Shown here: positions 1 through 6,499 of the stretch, piece by piece | Layout of the letters: every line of letters begins with the position of its first letter | How positions within the stretch are numbered: the stretch's first letter is position 1 | Assembly: GCA_009700815.1 (NCBI GenBank) | Contig: WLLG01000051.1 | Location: 1-9,957, forward strand | Source of the DNA: Actinomycetota bacterium | GTDB lineage: Bacteria; Actinomycetota; Acidimicrobiia; Acidimicrobiales; Microtrichaceae | Direction of reading: 5' to 3' | Length of the DNA stretch: 9,957 nt | Position numbers and translations under genes: made by a program | The notes under the pieces: model-generated | The model's input: only the letters and a program-made list of their open reading frames with translations | What the model was told of the DNA's origin: nothing | The model's database searches: none

Positions 1-663
1 GATGGAGTTTTGATCAGGATTATTATTTGCGACATAGCTCTTGAAGGCATTCCACACATCACCAGCCACGTTGATGCAGTACTCGCTCAGCACATAACTT
101 GTGCCAGAACCGTCATTTCGCACCACAGGGCGGATCTTTTTATCCGGCAACGCAACCCCGGGGTTTGTTGCTTGAATCGAAGGATCGTTCCACTTGATTT
201 CTGGTTCCGTAAAAATCCTGCAGGCATCGCGGCGGCTCAGACTCAGATCGCTGATTCGACCGCTTGGGCCAGTCAGATTGAACATGAAGGCCAGTGGGCC
301 GGCCGAGACGGGCACGTAGACAAAGTCCCTACGCGAGGAACTGTTAATCAAGTTCTGCTCATCAGGCTGGAACTCAATATCCGATGCCCCAAAGTCCACA
401 GTCCCGTTCAGATAATTAAGTCGACCCTGTGTCGACCCACCTGCTTGGTAGTTGATTGCAATGTCGTATTCGTTGGCAACATCGCTCTTCCACTGCTCAA
501 TCTCCAGCGCAGCAAATGATGACCCAGTGCCCGTCACCGTTGGTCCAGCTGCATGCGCGACGCCGGTACACAAAACCGAAACGGCAACGATCACTGAAAG
601 CGTTATTGCAGAAGCAGTCCGAAAACCTGGAGCAACAAGCGCCCGCCGACGCAGGATCTTCAT
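1..663 (-). CDS. pstS: Phosphate ABC transporter substrate-binding protein PstS, 3' end cut by window edge
   Basis: Captures inorganic phosphate outside the membrane and delivers it to the PstC/PstA channel. The minus frame is open from an ATG at 663 to the window edge (221 residues visible). Residues 1-39 form a Sec-type signal: basic start (MKILRRR), hydrophobic core, probable cleavage after AHA. The core contains a Cys, but it is preceded by Leu and does not fit a lipobox. The mature part shows PstS hallmarks: GTGSSFAA (45-52), the YQAGGSTQG segment (72-80), DFGASD (90-95), and the phosphate-loop motif RNDGSGTS (182-189). The ATG overlaps the pstB stop as ATGA and has no clear Shine-Dalgarno of its own, so translational coupling to pstB is likely. 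Being last in the operon is unusual, because pstS normally comes first. The C-terminus lies outside the window, so a membrane anchor or extra domain cannot be excluded. The family call is secure. Confidence 0.9.
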   Translation of the reverse strand, partial: MKILRRRALVAPGFRTASAITLSVIVAVSVLCTGVAHAAGPTVTGTGSSFAALEIEQWKSDVANEYDIAINYQAGGSTQGRLNYLNGTVDFGASDIEFQPDEQNLINSSSRRDFVYVPVSAGPLAFMFNLTGPSGRISDLSLSRRDACRIFTEPEIKWNDPSIQATNPGVALPDKKIRPVVRNDGSGTSYVLSEYCINVAGDVWNAFKSYVANNNPDQNSI

Positions 664-1523
664 CCGAATTGCCCAGTCACATAATCGTAGGTGCGGGGAT
701 CCGAGGGATTCTCAAAGACTTGAGTCGTGGGTCCTGCCTCAACAATGCGCCCCGGGTCGCCAATCGATTCCACCAAAAAGAAGGCACATTTATCGCTGAC
801 TCGCTGGGCCTGCTGCATGTTGTGCGTCACAATCACAATGGTGATCTCCTCGCAGAGTTCACGAATCGTCTGTTCAATAACTCGAGTCGAGATCGGATCG
901 AGTGCCGAACAGGGCTCGTCCATCAACAACACATCGGGGTGCACGGCAAGTGCACGCGCAATACATAGGCGCTGTTGCTGACCACCCGAGAGTGACATGC
1001 CACCTTCGTTGAGGCGATCAGATACCTCTGCCCACAGGCCCGCCCGGCGAAGGCACTGTTCCACAAGCGCCTTAGGATCTTCGTTCGACATCCCGGATAG
1101 GCTCAGACCAGCTAGCACGTTGTCAGCAATTGACATTGCCGGGAAGGGGTTTGGCTTCTGGAACACCATCCCGATTCGGGATCGAACCTCGGTAGGGCTC
1201 ATCTCTTCGGAGTAGATGTCAACCCCGTCAAGTTCAATGGTGCCTGCAATGGCGGCAACAGGTACGAGCTCATGCATGCGGTTCAAAGACCGCAAGAAGG
1301 TCGACTTGCCACAGCCTGAGGGCCCGATCAGAGCCGTGACCTCTCCTGGTTCCATTGACAGCGTGCACCGCTCCAGAACTTTGCGCTTGCCAAACCAGCA
1401 GGTGACGTCAGTTGCATCGATCCGAGAAGACGGATGCAGCTCTTCTGGGAGGATTTCACTGCTCACCACCTGACGGTTTGCCGCAGTTGTCTCGGCTGTT
1501 TGTGGGGATTGAACTGTGGTCAT
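660..1523 (-). CDS. pstB: Phosphate ABC transporter ATP-binding protein PstB
   Basis: Cytoplasmic ATPase that powers PstSCA phosphate import. All ABC motifs are present in the 287 residues: Walker A GPSGCGKST (67-75), Q-loop in FQKPNPFP (Gln122; the KPNPFP stretch is typical of PstB), signature LSGGQQQR (178-185), Walker B VLLMDEP (198-204), and switch His234 in VTHNMQQA. The sequence GTIELDG(V)DIY after Walker A also fits PstB. There is an N-terminal extension of about 35 residues before the ABC fold, longer than in the E. coli protein. The ATG at 1523 has an excellent Shine-Dalgarno (AGGAGG, 6 bases away) and overlaps the pstA stop as ATGA. The gene ends in a second ATGA overlap with pstS. 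Third gene of the pst operon. Confidence 0.97.
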   Translation of the reverse strand: MTTVQSPQTAETTAANRQVVSSEILPEELHPSSRIDATDVTCWFGKRKVLERCTLSMEPGEVTALIGPSGCGKSTFLRSLNRMHELVPVAAIAGTIELDGVDIYSEEMSPTEVRSRIGMVFQKPNPFPAMSIADNVLAGLSLSGMSNEDPKALVEQCLRRAGLWAEVSDRLNEGGMSLSGGQQQRLCIARALAVHPDVLLMDEPCSALDPISTRVIEQTIRELCEEITIVIVTHNMQQAQRVSDKCAFFLVESIGDPGRIVEAGPTTQVFENPSDPRTYDYVTGQFG

Positions 1524-2632
1524 CGTGACCCTCCTCTTACTCTGGCTCCGCGTTCACCAATGACGCGGGCCAGAACGAACAAAATGAGCACGAGCAACAC
1601 CAGGACCAAGGCGCCTGACCAAGCTCGAGCAATCTGCGCCGGGTTGGGCTGGCGCAACAACTGATAGATGTACAACGGCAGATCTGCCTGGGGACCATTG
1701 AATGGGCTCCAGTTGATTGAGGAACTACCAAAAGCCGTCAGCAACACCGGTGCGGTCTCGCCCACTGCTCGTGCAACACCCAGAATCGATGCCGTGATCA
1801 GACCCGAACGAGCAGTCGGCAGCACGACTTGCATAACGCTGCGCCACTGAGGGGCTCCGAGTGCAAGCGCTGATTCACGCAAGCCATCGTCAATCGTCTT
1901 GAGCATCTCCTCCGCTGTGCGGGTAACCGTGGGGATCATCAGGATTGCTAGTGCTAGGCCAGCAGCTAGGCCCGAGGGGCCTCGTCCCTGCAAAACCCAG
2001 ACGGTGTAGATAAAGAGACCGGCCACAATAGAAGGAAGCCCACTCATGGCATCAATGACAAAGCGAACAATTCCGGCAAGACGGCCACGAATCTCATGCA
2101 GGTAGACCGCAGTCAGAATTGCAATCGGGATACTCAGTACTGACGCGATCAGCATTTGCTCAAGCGTTCCGACAAGTGCGTGGAACACTCCACCACCATC
2201 GTCGAGAGGCCCCACCTTGGACATATCCGAGGTCAGGTACTCGTAGTTCAGCCCGGCGATACCCTTCACCACCACATAGCCGAGCATCCAGGCCAACACT
2301 GCTACGGCAATGCCGCCACTCGTCCAGACCAACGTGGTGATCAAACGATCAGTTGCAACTATTGGGCTTTGGCTGTCACGAGCCAGCAGGTAAATCGATA
2401 CTAAGAAAATCAGCAGCGCCCAGATTGCAAAGGTCAGCACATGTGTCCAGTCGAACAGGAGGCACATGACTCCACTGCCTGTCACACCGGCAGCGGCTGC
2501 CAACAGGATCTCTATCCGCTCGCTACGAACGAGAGCACGCGGCCGAAACGGAACCTGCTCCTCGATGAGTTCTGGGTCTTGTGGTTCTGGAACGGGGGTT
2601 TCGTCTACGGGGCGTTCGTCGAGAAGGCTCAT
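1520..2632 (-). CDS. pstA: Phosphate ABC transporter permease PstA
   Basis: One of the two membrane subunits of the phosphate channel. From the ATG at 2632 it is 370 residues. An acidic, proline-rich cytoplasmic N-terminus (1-35) comes first. Two hydrophobic segments (about 41-60 and 66-84) precede the usual six-helix permease core (about 103-357). The ABC-permease EAA loop is ESALALGAPQWRS with downstream VVLP (253-272), and the PstA-typical GVARAVGETAPVL follows (285-297). I chose ATG 2632 over an in-frame TTG at 2698 because the latter would overlap pstC by 53 bases. ATG 2632 instead lies 13 bases after the pstC stop, with GAGG about 11 bases upstream. At 370 residues it is longer than a typical PstA of about 300; the excess is the N-terminal part with extra hydrophobic segments. 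The stop overlaps pstB as ATGA. Confidence 0.95.
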   Translation of the reverse strand: MSLLDERPVDETPVPEPQDPELIEEQVPFRPRALVRSERIEILLAAAAGVTGSGVMCLLFDWTHVLTFAIWALLIFLVSIYLLARDSQSPIVATDRLITTLVWTSGGIAVAVLAWMLGYVVVKGIAGLNYEYLTSDMSKVGPLDDGGGVFHALVGTLEQMLIASVLSIPIAILTAVYLHEIRGRLAGIVRFVIDAMSGLPSIVAGLFIYTVWVLQGRGPSGLAAGLALAILMIPTVTRTAEEMLKTIDDGLRESALALGAPQWRSVMQVVLPTARSGLITASILGVARAVGETAPVLLTAFGSSSINWSPFNGPQADLPLYIYQLLRQPNPAQIARAWSGALVLVLLVLILFVLARVIGERGARVRGGSR

Positions 2633-2645
2633 GTGAACATCAACC

Positions 2646-3626
2646 TCAAGCTGCAATCTGTGTTCGGCGAACAATCGCTCGAGCACCAAGATTGACAAGA
2701 AGCGTCATACCAAACAGCGCCAGACCTGCAGCGATCAAAGCCGAAATCTCCAGGTCCTGTGCCTCGGGGAACTTGATAGCAATGAGCGAGGCAATAGAAC
2801 CGCCACCCTGTTCAAGCACATACGGGTTCGCTTCAATGGTGAACGCAATGATGAGTGCAACGGCAATGGTTTCTCCCAGCGCCCGCCCAAAGCCAAGCAG
2901 GACGGCACCCGTGATTCCGGCTTTCCCAAAGGGAAGCAAGACTTCTTTGATCATTCCCCAGCGCGACCCACCCAGAGCTAAGGCCGCTTCACATTGTGAT
3001 CGAGGACATTGCGCCATCACGTCACGAGAAACCGAGGTGATGATCGGCACGATCATCAGAGCAACCACAGTACCGACGATAAAACTCGATCGAAGCAGCG
3101 GAGCATCCGGCTCGGATAACCGGAAGAATGGAATCGCACTGAGGTGCAAGTTCAACCAAGAAGCAACGCCCACCAGCGGAGCCTGCAGAGCAAAGAACCC
3201 CCACATACCAAAGATAATGCTGGGCATGGCAGCAAGAAGGTCAACCGAAGAGGTCAGGATGCGGCGAATCCTCGCCGGGGAATACTCGTTAATAAATAAA
3301 GCCAGCCCAATTGCCAAGGGAACTGCAACGAGCAGTGAGACCGTCGCAATGATGATGGTGCCGATGAGCAATCCCAACACACCAAAGTCGCCCACGGTTG
3401 GGTTCCACACGCTGGTGGTAAAGAACGAGACTAAACCGGCCTCCTGTAGCGCCGGAATAGACTTGATAGCCAAGAACAGGGCAGTTCCGCCGATAATGAA
3501 CAGGCTGACTGCTGCGGCGCTGGCACATAACGTCCGAAAAATGCGGTCGCCGCGGGTCACGGTTCGCGCAATATCTCGAGGAACTTGTTCCTCGAGCGCC
3601 TGAAGGTCGGGGGTTGTCAGCGCCAC
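2646..3626 (-). CDS. pstC: Phosphate ABC transporter permease PstC
   Basis: Membrane subunit pairing with PstA to form the phosphate channel. The 326 residues begin with a cytoplasmic arm (1-35) and a first membrane helix (about 36-55). The periplasmic-side segment TTSVWNPTVGDFGVLGLLIGT (70-90), typical of PstC, follows, and then the permease core with the EAA loop EAALALGGSRWGM and EVLLP (213-232). GFGRALGETIAV (245-256) is a PstC signature. The GTG start at 3626 is nearly forced: an in-frame TAG lies two codons upstream. No Shine-Dalgarno is visible, so a leaderless or structured mRNA start is possible. First gene of the pst operon, preceded by a 142-base region with GTTCACC-like repeats. 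Codons 11-18 contain a perfect palindrome (listed separately). Confidence 0.96.
   Translation of the reverse strand: MALTTPDLQALEEQVPRDIARTVTRGDRIFRTLCASAAAVSLFIIGGTALFLAIKSIPALQEAGLVSFFTTSVWNPTVGDFGVLGLLIGTIIIATVSLLVAVPLAIGLALFINEYSPARIRRILTSSVDLLAAMPSIIFGMWGFFALQAPLVGVASWLNLHLSAIPFFRLSEPDAPLLRSSFIVGTVVALMIVPIITSVSRDVMAQCPRSQCEAALALGGSRWGMIKEVLLPFGKAGITGAVLLGFGRALGETIAVALIIAFTIEANPYVLEQGGGSIASLIAIKFPEAQDLEISALIAAGLALFGMTLLVNLGARAIVRRTQIAA
3575..3596. repeat. Perfect palindrome, 10-bp arms, inside the pstC 5' end
   Basis: On the plus strand the arm CTCGAGGAAC (3575-3584) is followed by TT and the exact reverse complement GTTCCTCGAG (3587-3596). It begins 30 bases inside pstC and codes for residues LEEQVPRD. 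In the pstC mRNA it could fold as a 9-bp stem with a 4-base loop. In DNA it has the symmetry of a dimeric-regulator operator. The function is unknown; its proximity to the translation start is what makes it notable. Confidence 0.8.
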
Positions 3627-3667
3627 GTGCTAGATGCTGGAACACGAAAGTGACGCGCGACCCACCA

Positions 3668-3710
3668 AGAAGACAAACGTTTGGTGAACGAACCTGTACA
3701 AAAGGTGAAC
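3668..3710 (-). promoter_or_regulatory. Candidate PHO box: four GTTCACC-like direct repeats upstream of pstC
   Basis: Read on the minus strand towards pstC, four successive units occur: GTTCACCTTTT (3710-3700), GTACAGGTTC (3699-3690), GTTCACCAAAC (3689-3679) and GTTTGTCTTCT (3678-3668). Their spacing is 11, 10 and 11 bases. Tandem 11-base GTTCACC-type repeats are the known binding pattern of the actinobacterial phosphate-starvation response regulator (PhoP in Streptomyces, with related RegX3 sites in mycobacteria). The array ends about 42 bases before the pstC GTG, leaving room for a -10 element, although I see no convincing one. Activation under phosphate limitation is inferred. Confidence 0.65.
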
Positions 3711-3733
3711 TGCCTCCTGACGAAGGCCGGCAA

Positions 3734-3775
3734 CGCTGGGTAATGACCGCTAGGTAATGACCGCTGGGTTATGAC
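3734..3775. repeat. 14-bp tandem repeat, three copies, at the 3' end of the thioesterase gene
   Basis: Plus-strand units are CGCTGGGTAATGAC (3734-3747), CGCTAGGTAATGAC (3748-3761) and CGCTGGGTTATGAC (3762-3775), followed by a partial CGCT. The copies differ at one base each from the first. The third copy covers the thioesterase stop codon (TAA, 3771-3769), and the other two fill the spacer leading to the pst promoter. It most likely arose by slippage duplication; a binding-site role is not shown. Confidence 0.85.
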
Positions 3776-4638
3776 CGCTCGCGGGTATCTCGCAATAAGA
3801 CTTCTTGAGCAATCGTTGCGAGATGCGCTCCATCGAGCGCAAACACATGCCCAATCGCTAGACCCCGGCCACCAACGAAGGTATGGCAAGTGAAGTCGTG
3901 GAGTTGCCACTGATCGGCCCGAAAGGGCCGGTGAAACCAGATGGTGTGATCAAGCGAGGCCGTAAAGAGCACCTTGTGCAAAACATCGTCCGGTTCACGC
4001 CTGACGGGATGAGCTCGAACCACGGCATCAGTAGGCAGATCATCGGACAGGTATGCCAAGCCGCCCGCATGTAACGGACCAGTTTCTGGCAGTTCCTGTG
4101 AGACTCTGAGCCATGCTGCGGCCCGGCCGGTCCCATCTCTGCCGCCAGCGGTGATTGCTTCTCCGGGAACAAAGGCTCGTTCAAAGACAGGACTCCAGGA
4201 ATCCTGTTGAAGATCTGAGGGAAGCGGAACATCAGGAGGCAGCGAAACGGTCTCGATATCGTCAGAAACCTCCAGGCGCTGAAAGCTTGCCTCGAGGTTC
4301 AAGATTGCTCCAACTGGCTGGCGAGCCACGACCCGCCGGGTAGCAAAAGACCGGCCATTGCGAATGCGATCCACCTCGTACCGAACAGGCTCGTTATGGT
4401 CACCTCGGCGAATAAAATAAGCGCGCAGCGAATGCACATGAAGGTCTTCGTCCTCCACGGTTCGCGTCGCGGCGCTCAGTGCCTGAGCAACAATCTGCCC
4501 GCCGTACAGCCCACCCCATGGGTACTGAGGCCCAATACCAACAAAGGTGTCGGGCCCATGATCAGACAATTCAAGAATAGTTCTTAGGTCCACAAGTTCT
4601 CCGGGGGTGACTGCTGCACGTACCTCACAGGAACGCAC
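3769..4638 (-). CDS. tesB: Acyl-CoA thioesterase II, TesB family
   Basis: Hydrolyses acyl-CoA to free fatty acid and CoA in the cytoplasm through a double hot-dog fold. In 289 residues the family landmarks appear in order: YGGQIVAQAL (45-54), LHVHSLRAYFIRRGD (66-80), VDRIRNGRSFATRRVVARQ (89-107), SLDHTIWFHRPFRADQW (228-244), GRGLAIG (257-263) and ATIAQEVLLR (274-283). Asp230, a Thr in the 250-253 region and Gln278 match the TesB catalytic Asp/Thr/Gln set. The longest start is GTG 4638 without a good Shine-Dalgarno. An in-frame GTG at 4593 has GGAG 5 bases upstream and would give 274 residues; it is a serious alternative. It is divergent from hisN, with 92 bases between. The tandem repeat and pst promoter lie downstream. 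Chain-length preference cannot be read from sequence. Confidence 0.92.
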   Translation of the reverse strand: MRSCEVRAAVTPGELVDLRTILELSDHGPDTFVGIGPQYPWGGLYGGQIVAQALSAATRTVEDEDLHVHSLRAYFIRRGDHNEPVRYEVDRIRNGRSFATRRVVARQPVGAILNLEASFQRLEVSDDIETVSLPPDVPLPSDLQQDSWSPVFERAFVPGEAITAGGRDGTGRAAAWLRVSQELPETGPLHAGGLAYLSDDLPTDAVVRAHPVRREPDDVLHKVLFTASLDHTIWFHRPFRADQWQLHDFTCHTFVGGRGLAIGHVFALDGAHLATIAQEVLLRDTRERS

Positions 4639-4730
4639 TCTGTACCTAGCATCATGGCAGTCTCGGCAGCCGTTCGTGACCGATACGGTATGCAGACACC
4701 TAAGAGATCCCCTACTGAGAGAGTTCCACT
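4639..4730. promoter_or_regulatory. Divergent intergenic region between tesB and hisN
   Basis: These 92 bases must hold the promoters for both divergent genes. On the plus strand TACGGT (4684-4689) fits a TAnnnT -10 for hisN, but no good -35 sits at the right distance. On the minus strand TAGGTA lies 5 bases before the tesB GTG at 4638. These are weak matches. The hisN ribosome binding site is GAGAG (4717-4723 area), about 7 bases before its ATG. Confidence 0.4.
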
Positions 4731-5525
4731 ATGCCTGCTGTTGATGCAGAACTACTTCAAACCGCCGTTGGATGGACTCAGCAGGCAGGTGCGCTCACCC
4801 TTGAATGGTTCAATCATCCCGAACTTGCAATCGATGCAAAGGGAGATGGAACCCCAGTCACCCAAGCGGATCGGGCTGCGGAGCGTCTACTGCGAGAACT
4901 CATCTCGGATGCCTATCCGCTCGATGGGATCCAAGGAGAAGAAGAGGCAGCCCGTGTCGGCAGTTCTGGACGTGGCTGGGTGATCGACCCAATCGACGGC
5001 ACCAAGGCCTTCACACACGGAGTGGGTACCTACTCAAATTTGTTGTACCTCGAGGACGAACACGGCCCAGCAATTGGCGTTATCAATCTTCCAGCACTCG
5101 GTGAAACCATTTACGCTGGACGCGGCCTTGGATGTTTCTTCAATGGAACGCCCTGTTCAGTATCAGACCGCGATGAACTTGATGGCAGCTACTTAGCTTG
5201 CACCGGCTTTCACATGTGGACTGCAGACATGTTCGACAGGGTCACCGCCGCTGGGCCCCGTCTGCGCACCTGGGGAGATGCCTACGGCTACGCTCTTGTG
5301 GCCTCGGGACGCATTGAAGCCATGATGGACCCGGTGCTGGCTTGGTGGGATATCGCCCCGATGACGGTCATTATTCCCGAGGCCGGTGGGGTACTCACTG
5401 CTCGAGATGGATCCACAGCGTTCAACATGGATGGCAGCGCTGACACCAGCACAACGGGTGTCTACTCCGCGATTGCCTCAAACGGACTCCTGCATGAGCA
5501 GATTGTTGATCTGCTTCGCCCCTGA
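4731..5525 (+). CDS. hisN: Histidinol-phosphatase, inositol-monophosphatase family (HisN)
   Basis: Probably removes phosphate from L-histidinol phosphate in histidine biosynthesis, using Mg2+ in the cytoplasm. In 264 residues the IMPase metal-site motifs are complete: DGTPVTQADRAAE (39-51), GEE (69-71, metal ligand Glu70), WVIDPIDGT (83-91, Asp86 and Asp89), and WWDIAP (205-210, Asp207). The segment RTWGDAYGYALVASGRIE (179-196) followed by DP (200-201) is typical of the HisN subgroup described in Corynebacterium rather than of inositol phosphatases. General inositol or other sugar-phosphate phosphatase activity is the main alternative. ATG 4731 has GAGAG upstream. It is the only plus-strand gene, and no other his genes are in view. 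Its stop lies in an exact 15-bp duplication, and the convergent sigma gene ends 30 bases away. Confidence 0.88.
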   Translation: MPAVDAELLQTAVGWTQQAGALTLEWFNHPELAIDAKGDGTPVTQADRAAERLLRELISDAYPLDGIQGEEEAARVGSSGRGWVIDPIDGTKAFTHGVGTYSNLLYLEDEHGPAIGVINLPALGETIYAGRGLGCFFNGTPCSVSDRDELDGSYLACTGFHMWTADMFDRVTAAGPRLRTWGDAYGYALVASGRIEAMMDPVLAWWDIAPMTVIIPEAGGVLTARDGSTAFNMDGSADTSTTGVYSAIASNGLLHEQIVDLLRP

Positions 5526-5540
5526 CTGCTTCGCCCCTGA
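5511..5540. repeat. Exact 15-bp tandem duplication across the hisN stop codon
   Basis: CTGCTTCGCCCCTGA occurs at 5511-5525 and again without change at 5526-5540. The first copy encodes the last residues (LLRP region) and the TGA stop; the second lies entirely in the 30-base gap before the convergent sigma gene. Because the unit is a multiple of three, the second copy repeats the same codons and stop in frame. No clear hairpin terminator is visible between the convergent genes. Confidence 0.9.
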
Positions 5541-5555
5541 CGGCTCCGACTGCTA

Positions 5556-6467
5556 CTAGGCCAGAATTAAATTGGCATCCTCAGAAACCATCGAGATGCG
5601 CTCGCCGCAACCCGAAGCGGAGGAAATTGACGATGCATACTGAGCCCGCCGACGAGCAACCAGGCCAGTCGCTTCGGAGTCTTGCTCCGAATACTGCGCT
5701 TCAATGCCCTCTTTCAACATCGCAAGCGCTTCGGTTCGCATCTGCGAGACACGGGACTCCGTTACACCAATCAAAGCGGCCAATTCAGTTGAACTGCGCT
5801 CTTCAATAAAGTATCCGACGACCACGATTCGGTGACGCTCCGGAAGCAGATGAACTGCGTCACGCAGATACGCCCGAAGTTCCCGAGCCTCAAGTTCTTC
5901 TGATGGCTCAACTGCAGTGCGATCGGCCAGCACATCAACCAGAGTGAGTTCGGCATCATCAGAGGACCCGAGCAAGGAATCAAACGCAAGAACAACTGAG
6001 CGGAACATCCGATCCCGAAGGCGGTCGAGTTCAGCTCGAGAAATATCTAGTTCCTTTGCAGTCTCTGCAAGAGATGGCGCACGTCCAAGGCGGTGAGCCA
6101 GATCAAGTTCTGCCTGGTCCAAACTGCGAGCAAGTGCCCGCACTGAACGCGGCGCCCAGTCGGCCGCACGAACGGCATCGATGATCGCTCCACGAATTCG
6201 CTGCGCAGCAAAGCGATTGAAGGGAACTCCTCGAGATTCATCAAAACGTTTGGCTGCCTCAACCAAACCAAGAGCACCTGCACGAGCGAGTTCCTCACGC
6301 TCAACGTGTCTTGGAAAGTTGACTGCCACTTGGAACACCACATGACTCACCAAGGGCATGTGCTCCTCGATAAGTGCGGTGACCTGCTGCTGTGTCAATG
6401 CTGTTGAACCTGCAGTTGATCCAGCTGTTGATCCTGCTTGTGAACTGAGTGTCACTGTTTCGCCCAT
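5556..6467 (-). CDS. RNA polymerase sigma factor of the FliA/WhiG (group 3, sigma-28) family
   Basis: Directs RNA polymerase to a dedicated promoter class. Sigma region 2 covers about residues 33-110, with EEHMPLVSHVV, the EELARAGALGLVEAA core helix and RFAAQRIRGAIIDAVRAADW (85-104). Region 3 is about 110-160 (SLDQAELDLAHRLGRAPSLAE). Region 4 is about 195-255, with LLPERHRIVVVGYF and the helix-turn-helix SSTELAALIGVTESRVSQMR. The RGVPFNRFAAQRIRGAI type places it with WhiG/FliA. Two departures: an N-terminal AGST repeat (11-23) and a Ser-rich tail of about 45 residues after region 4. ATG 6467 has a strong GGAGGAG ribosome binding site 8 bases upstream, preceded directly by an inverted repeat. 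No flagellar, sporulation or anti-sigma genes are in view, so its regulon (motility, sporulation-like or other) is undetermined. Confidence 0.93.
   Translation of the reverse strand: MGETVTLSSQAGSTAGSTAGSTALTQQQVTALIEEHMPLVSHVVFQVAVNFPRHVEREELARAGALGLVEAAKRFDESRGVPFNRFAAQRIRGAIIDAVRAADWAPRSVRALARSLDQAELDLAHRLGRAPSLAETAKELDISRAELDRLRDRMFRSVVLAFDSLLGSSDDAELTLVDVLADRTAVEPSEELEARELRAYLRDAVHLLPERHRIVVVGYFIEERSSTELAALIGVTESRVSQMRTEALAMLKEGIEAQYSEQDSEATGLVARRRAQYASSISSASGCGERISMVSEDANLILA
6400..6435. repeat. 12-bp in-frame tandem repeat encoding AGST in the sigma factor N-terminus
   Basis: Units GCTGTTGAACCT (6400-6411), GCAGTTGATCCA (6412-6423) and GCTGTTGATCCT (6424-6435), with a degenerate fourth starting GCTTG. 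On the minus strand they give the repeated tetrapeptide AGST ahead of sigma region 2. The copies have diverged at several bases, so the expansion is not very recent. Confidence 0.85.
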
Positions 6468-6473
6468 GACTCA

Positions 6474-6499
6474 ATCTCCTCCGTGTCGAACGTCGACAC
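6474..6499 (-). promoter_or_regulatory. Perfect 7+3+7 inverted repeat abutting the sigma gene ribosome binding site
   Basis: The inverted repeat GTGTCGA-ACG-TCGACAC occupies 6483-6499 on the plus strand, and its edge touches the Shine-Dalgarno GGAGGAG (6482-6476 on the minus strand). It lies in the leader of the sigma gene, so it could be an operator or an RNA hairpin gating translation. It does not fit the BldD box or the actinobacterial LexA box as I know them. The cognate factor is unknown. Confidence 0.65.

Noticed and set aside
10..968. Overlapping plus-strand frames of 115-170 residues
   Set aside because: They oppose pstS and pstB, whose minus-strand translations carry clear family motifs. 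The plus-strand products have no recognisable features.
2633..2698. Longer PstA start at TTG 2698 (392 residues)
   Set aside because: It would overlap pstC by 53 bases. The ATG at 2632 has a GAGG upstream and a normal 13-base gap to the pstC stop.
2581..3603. 340-residue open frame on the plus strand
   Set aside because: It is the antisense shadow of pstC and the pstA start. The translation is low-complexity (Ser/Ala/Arg/Pro) with no domain, whereas the minus strand gives a textbook permease.
3734..3775. CRISPR-like repeat array
   Set aside because: Units are 14 bp and contiguous, with no spacers, and no cas genes are nearby.
3915..3930. Hairpin CGGCCC-GAAA-GGGCCG that looks like a stable stem or terminator
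   Set aside because: It lies inside tesB over the conserved HRPFRAD codons, has no T-run and is explained by codon choice in a conserved motif.
6483..6499. Possible LexA (SOS) box, because TCGAAC is present
   Set aside because: The actinobacterial SOS box needs TCGAAC and GTTCGA four bases apart. Here the half-sites are GTGTCGA/TCGACAC with a 3-base centre.
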